Part shown: in pieces, positions 60,788-64,000 of the stretch
Numbering within the stretch: position 1 is the first letter of the stretch
How the letters are laid out: the number at the start of each line of letters is the position of its first letter
NCBI GenBank assembly: GCA_002695025.1
Contig: NZNV01000010.1
Span: 1-64,000, forward strand
Length of the DNA stretch: 64,000 nt
From: Owenweeksia sp.
GTDB lineage: Bacteria; Bacteroidota; Bacteroidia; Flavobacteriales; Schleiferiaceae
Reading direction: 5' to 3'
Made by a program: the position numbers and the translations under genes
The notes under the pieces: model-generated
What the model was told of the DNA's origin: nothing
What the model saw: only the letters and a program-made list of their open reading frames with translations
Databases searched by the model: none

Positions 60788-60859
60788 AACCCTACATCCT
60801 CTCACACTTAGTCTTTAAACCATTTATTAACATTCGCATAACCGAAAGGTGAATTAAAA

Positions 60860-61279
60860 GTGCCTTTTTGTGTGCCTTATTCGTTTGCCTTGAAAACTAA
60901 ATTGCTCATAGACCAGAAAGTACTTCTTATTGAGGATGATGAAGTACACCAAATGCTGCTGACCTTCATGCTGAAGGACCAGGGAGCCTTGCTTACCGTT
61001 GAACCGGATAAGGATGAAGCCCTGAATAAGTTACGCAATGAAAAATTCGATCTTATACTGTTGGATACTCGCCTGAACAATACCAATGCACTACGTTTTA
61101 CCCAACAGCTACGCACGGAGTTAAGCCTGGACACCCCCATCATAGGCATGTCCAGCGTAAACCTGCAGGGTCGTGGCATTTACAATGGATTGGATGAAGT
61201 GCTGATGCGCCCGGTTGAATACGGCCAGTTGATGGATACGATTGCACTGGTAAAGAACTTTGCCCGCAATAAAATCTAG
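60860..61279 (+). CDS. Stand-alone receiver-domain protein
   Basis: A 139-residue protein consisting of one CheY-like receiver: VLLIEDDEVHQMLLTFMLKD (acidic pair), phospho-acceptor Asp in FDLILLDTRLNN, PIIGMSSV with Ser at the Thr position, and VLMRPVEYGQLM where Arg-Pro replaces the usual Lys-Pro. That missing lysine may alter signalling. There is no output domain and no kinase nearby. The start is GTG at 60860, but a later TTG cannot be excluded. Its TAG shares a CTAG with the convergent comEC stop. Confidence 0.75.
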   Translation: MPFCVPYSFALKTKLLIDQKVLLIEDDEVHQMLLTFMLKDQGALLTVEPDKDEALNKLRNEKFDLILLDTRLNNTNALRFTQQLRTELSLDTPIIGMSSVNLQGRGIYNGLDEVLMRPVEYGQLMDTIALVKNFARNKI

Positions 61280-63342
61280 AACTGTAGCTGAAAGTACCCG
61301 CTGTCCAGCGCTGAGATGTTTACCCCTTTTTCTACGGACCACTTTTGCCAGGCTTCGGCCACTGGGCCTTGCATCGTTTTACTCAAAACCAATGTTTGGG
61401 GGAGATTCTCAGTTTCCGGTGGATAATCGCTTTCACCGTTTACCAACCATACATCGGCCTCGGGAATTGCGTTTACTTCATGCGGGCAATTCCAAAGCAC
61501 CGTCCCCTCGCAGCACATCAGCCCGGCCCTTTTGCGAAATTGTATAGTGTGAAGATCATCCCGCCAGCCAATTATTTCCGGCTCTGCCAGGTTATTGGCC
61601 CAAAGGTGGTGGCGTATGTAAAAGGTCATGGCATCTTCATCAGCCAGCAAAGCAGAATCTGCCACCAACACCCCCTGGCCTCCCTTCATAAAACTAAGCG
61701 CATCATGATCACGCATGGCATAAACGGTTAGTTCGGAATGTTGCCGCAAATACACATTCTCAAACACCTGCAGTGCTAAAAGAACTACCGCAAGTGCTTT
61801 CACCAGCTGCAATTTCCACAAGCCTCCCCTGAAAAGCCAGGTAAAACCAAAACCTAAGAAAAGGTAAAAAAGGACCAGCTCCAGCCTGGATATATGGATC
61901 TGGTCAATAAGGAAAATCCTCAGGCCTTCTATCCATTCCACACTGGAATTCATGAGATGCAGCAGCCAGTTGTATGTGACGATCAATGCTTTGAAAAACC
62001 AGCCTGAAGCTGACAGGATCAGGGCCACCAGCCCTACATACATCAATACCGTTACCATGGGGATCACCAAAAGATTGGACACCAGGAATAAGGTTGGGAA
62101 CTGGTGAAAGTAATAGAGGCCCAGGGGGAAGGTAGCTATTTGTGCCGCCAAAGACACCGTAGTGATGGTCCACACCTGTTTCAGCGCCCAGTTACCTGGC
62201 TTCCATACAGATTCAAACTTAGGCTGTAACCATACTATACCTAATACTGCCATATAGCTAAGTTGAAATCCTACTTCAAAAAGATAGGTGGGTTTGATGA
62301 TGAGCAACAGCATAGCCGAAGCCAAGAGGGTATTGTAAATGGAAGTAGGTCTTTTGAAAGTAGTACCTACCGCCACAAAGCTGAACATAGTGGCCGCCCG
62401 CACCACAGAAGGCGATAGGCCGGTTAACAGAGCATAGGCCCAGAGCAAGACCAGGAGAATGAGGCTACGTAAGAGCACTCCATGGCGAAAGCGCTCCATA
62501 AAAAACAGCAGGTAATAAGTGAGCATGTACACAATGCCTACGTGCAGGCCGCTTACCGCGAGAACATGTGTGGCACCCGCAGCGGAATACGCTTGCAACA
62601 ACTGGTTATCAATATCGTAGCGGTAACCCAGCAAAAGTGCCTTGGTAACGGCCTTTTCATTTTCCTGTATGGGCCATTTATCAATGACCGCCAGCAAGTG
62701 CTTGCGAAGCCGGGCACTCCATCCTTTCAGAGAAAACCCGTTTTGCCTCGCCAATAATTTCCAACGGCTGGAAGGCAGGTAGGCCTGCGCGTAAACAGCC
62801 TGCAGGTTCAGGTAGTTCCGATAGTCAAATTCATAGGGGTTTTGAGGCCCTTCCAATGTCTTTAATTGTCCCCGGTAAAGGATCTCATCTCCGTAAGCCA
62901 GCGCCTGGGAATTACTGTCCCGTTCAAAATAAAGCAAGGTTTTGCCCGAAGCCAGCATCGCTGAGTCTTCATGGATAAGGGCCAGCATCTCTGCACGGCA
63001 CTTTATGCTGCGTTCACCGTTGGTAGGTTGTTCTATCAACCTTAGATGATACGAATGTGCAGCCGGGTAAAAGCGGTAATGATCCGAAAGGTGTTGTTCA
63101 CTTTGCCAATAGCTCAGGAAGAGCCCAAGAGCCATGCAAAACAAGGCCGAAGAAACTCCAAAAGCCGTACTTTTAGTGTCTTTATAAGACCCCTGAAACA
63201 AGGTTATCCATAAAAAGACCAGCGTAGAAACACCAAAAAGCAGGAACGGAACCAAGAGCGGAACGTGGAAGAAATTAGCCCAAAGTATACCCATCGCAAA
63301 AGCGATAAATATGCGCAATAAAGGATATCTTCCGGACCCCAT
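61276..63342 (-). CDS. comEC: ComEC/Rec2-family DNA uptake channel
   Basis: About 688 residues from ATG 63342 (MGSGRYPLLRIF); the longer frame to 63384 would overlap the divergent gene. N-terminal hydrophobic helices and a DUF4131 region (about 90-230) precede the Competence domain, with YSAAGATHVLAVSGLHVGIV and GLSPSVVRAATMFSFVAVGT, and several TM helices (about 240-520). The C-terminal 170 residues show only a weak remnant of the metallo-hydrolase section found in longer ComEC proteins. It should form the inner-membrane channel for single-stranded DNA in natural transformation. No other com gene is nearby. Confidence 0.88.
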   Translation of the reverse strand: MGSGRYPLLRIFIAFAMGILWANFFHVPLLVPFLLFGVSTLVFLWITLFQGSYKDTKSTAFGVSSALFCMALGLFLSYWQSEQHLSDHYRFYPAAHSYHLRLIEQPTNGERSIKCRAEMLALIHEDSAMLASGKTLLYFERDSNSQALAYGDEILYRGQLKTLEGPQNPYEFDYRNYLNLQAVYAQAYLPSSRWKLLARQNGFSLKGWSARLRKHLLAVIDKWPIQENEKAVTKALLLGYRYDIDNQLLQAYSAAGATHVLAVSGLHVGIVYMLTYYLLFFMERFRHGVLLRSLILLVLLWAYALLTGLSPSVVRAATMFSFVAVGTTFKRPTSIYNTLLASAMLLLIIKPTYLFEVGFQLSYMAVLGIVWLQPKFESVWKPGNWALKQVWTITTVSLAAQIATFPLGLYYFHQFPTLFLVSNLLVIPMVTVLMYVGLVALILSASGWFFKALIVTYNWLLHLMNSSVEWIEGLRIFLIDQIHISRLELVLFYLFLGFGFTWLFRGGLWKLQLVKALAVVLLALQVFENVYLRQHSELTVYAMRDHDALSFMKGGQGVLVADSALLADEDAMTFYIRHHLWANNLAEPEIIGWRDDLHTIQFRKRAGLMCCEGTVLWNCPHEVNAIPEADVWLVNGESDYPPETENLPQTLVLSKTMQGPVAEAWQKWSVEKGVNISALDSGYFQLQF

Positions 63343-63376
63343 TTTTAATTCAAAATATACAAAAAACCAGAAAATC

Positions 63377-64000
63377 ATTGCCACGCCTATATAAAGCCAT
63401 CTTGCTCACTTTAAGCCTGGGGTGCGGCATGCTCGCCACGGCCCAGAAAAACGCTGTATCCTTTAACCTGGGCTACCATTACAACCCGGATGAGTTTTAC
63501 CTTTCGGCTGCGGAGCTGGACAGCAATTTTTCTCCGGAGCAGGGCCTACGTTTTGGGATGCGTTTCAAATACCAAAGCTTTTTCAACACCACCGCCCAAT
63601 GGGCCTGGCACCTTCAGGCGGAATACAGCTACCGCTCCATCCCTTACCAGTTCCAGACACCCTATACAGACAATCAGAAATTTTCCGGAAACCTGGAAGC
63701 CCAATACCTGGACCTGGGCCTGGGGGTGGACCAGCGTTTCTGGTTACAGGAAAAACTGCGCATTGGCTGGTCGGCCACCGCAGCCTTAGGCGTTCCTTTT
63801 CAGTCAGACACCACCACTTCCAACCGGCCTCCGCCCTATCCCTTGCGCAGGGCTACCCATTACCTGCCTTACCTGGAACTCAATGCGGTGCTGGAACGTG
63901 TGTTCAGCACTTCAGATAAAGGAGAATGGTACGTTAGTATAGAACCTACAGCGCGCTTGTACGCCCGCCCCCTGCACGAGCAGGAAACAAATAAGGGCAT
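63377..64000 (+). CDS. Outer-membrane beta-barrel protein, 3' end beyond window
   Basis: The open frame continues to the window edge (208 codons). A TTG start at 63377 gives MPRLYKAILLTLSLGCGMLA then TAQ, a good Sec signal; ATG 63428 falls inside it. Alternating strands follow (GLRFGMRFKYQSFFNTTAQW, WHLQAEYSYRSIPYQFQTPY, RLYARPLHEQ), typical of small outer-membrane barrels. It diverges from comEC with a 34-bp gap. The family is not identified. Confidence 0.65.

Overview
The window is chromosomal DNA of a free-living Bacteroidota, most likely a Flavobacteriales-type organism. The evidence is five proteins that end in type IX secretion system (T9SS) sorting domains, a CzcA pump fused to TolC, Bacteroidota-type promoters (TTTG-N19-TAnnTTTG) at two genes, a DUF1599/DoxX (BT_3928-like)/tpiA/prmA neighbourhood next to folP-cdaA, and almost no Shine-Dalgarno signals. 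I saw no rRNA, tRNA, CRISPR array or intact insertion sequence.

Layout. 1-2.4 kb: a truncated T9SS client and a lipoprotein gene broken by one in-frame TAG. 2.4-3.45 kb: an HU-type DNA-binding protein behind an intergenic region with a 22-bp-period array of palindromes. 3.45-6.4 kb: a three-gene set of modification-dependent restriction nucleases (SRA-like HNH, phosphorothioate-reader-like HNH, Mrr). 6.4-13.7 kb: a small lipoprotein, an SBBP/beta-propeller T9SS protein, purQ, and a 1134-residue BNR/GEVED T9SS protein. 14-24.6 kb: a leftward metal-efflux and extracytoplasmic redox locus. It encodes a response regulator, sensor kinase, thioredoxin, ApbE, DUF4266, DUF3570, the CzcA-TolC fusion and a membrane-fusion adaptor. 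The same 11-bp-phased TTAAG box precedes three of its genes, which suggests one regulon under the local two-component system. 24.6-25.1 kb: a gene graveyard with remnants of three genes. 25.1-28.7 kb: a PKD/fibronectin T9SS protein.

29.1-42.1 kb is the most striking block: a T9SS-sorted LamG-like protein, a 3511-residue SpvB/TcdB/RHS giant with a short variable C-terminal toxin-like domain, and a small acidic protein that is the likely immunity partner. A textbook Bacteroidota promoter lies at its head.

42.5-52.8 kb: a long leftward run of tpiA, prmA, a 1474-residue conserved unknown, an AddB-like PD-(D/E)XK protein, a carboxypeptidase-regulatory-domain protein and a threonine-dehydratase-like enzyme. 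52.9-56.2 kb: a TetR regulator with an SDR, an NAD(P)-binding protein and an MBL-fold hydrolase, with matching operators at two promoters. 56.2-59.05 kb: DUF1599, DoxX and a lone DppB-like permease. 59.1-64 kb: folP-cdaA, a stand-alone receiver protein, comEC and a partial outer-membrane barrel.
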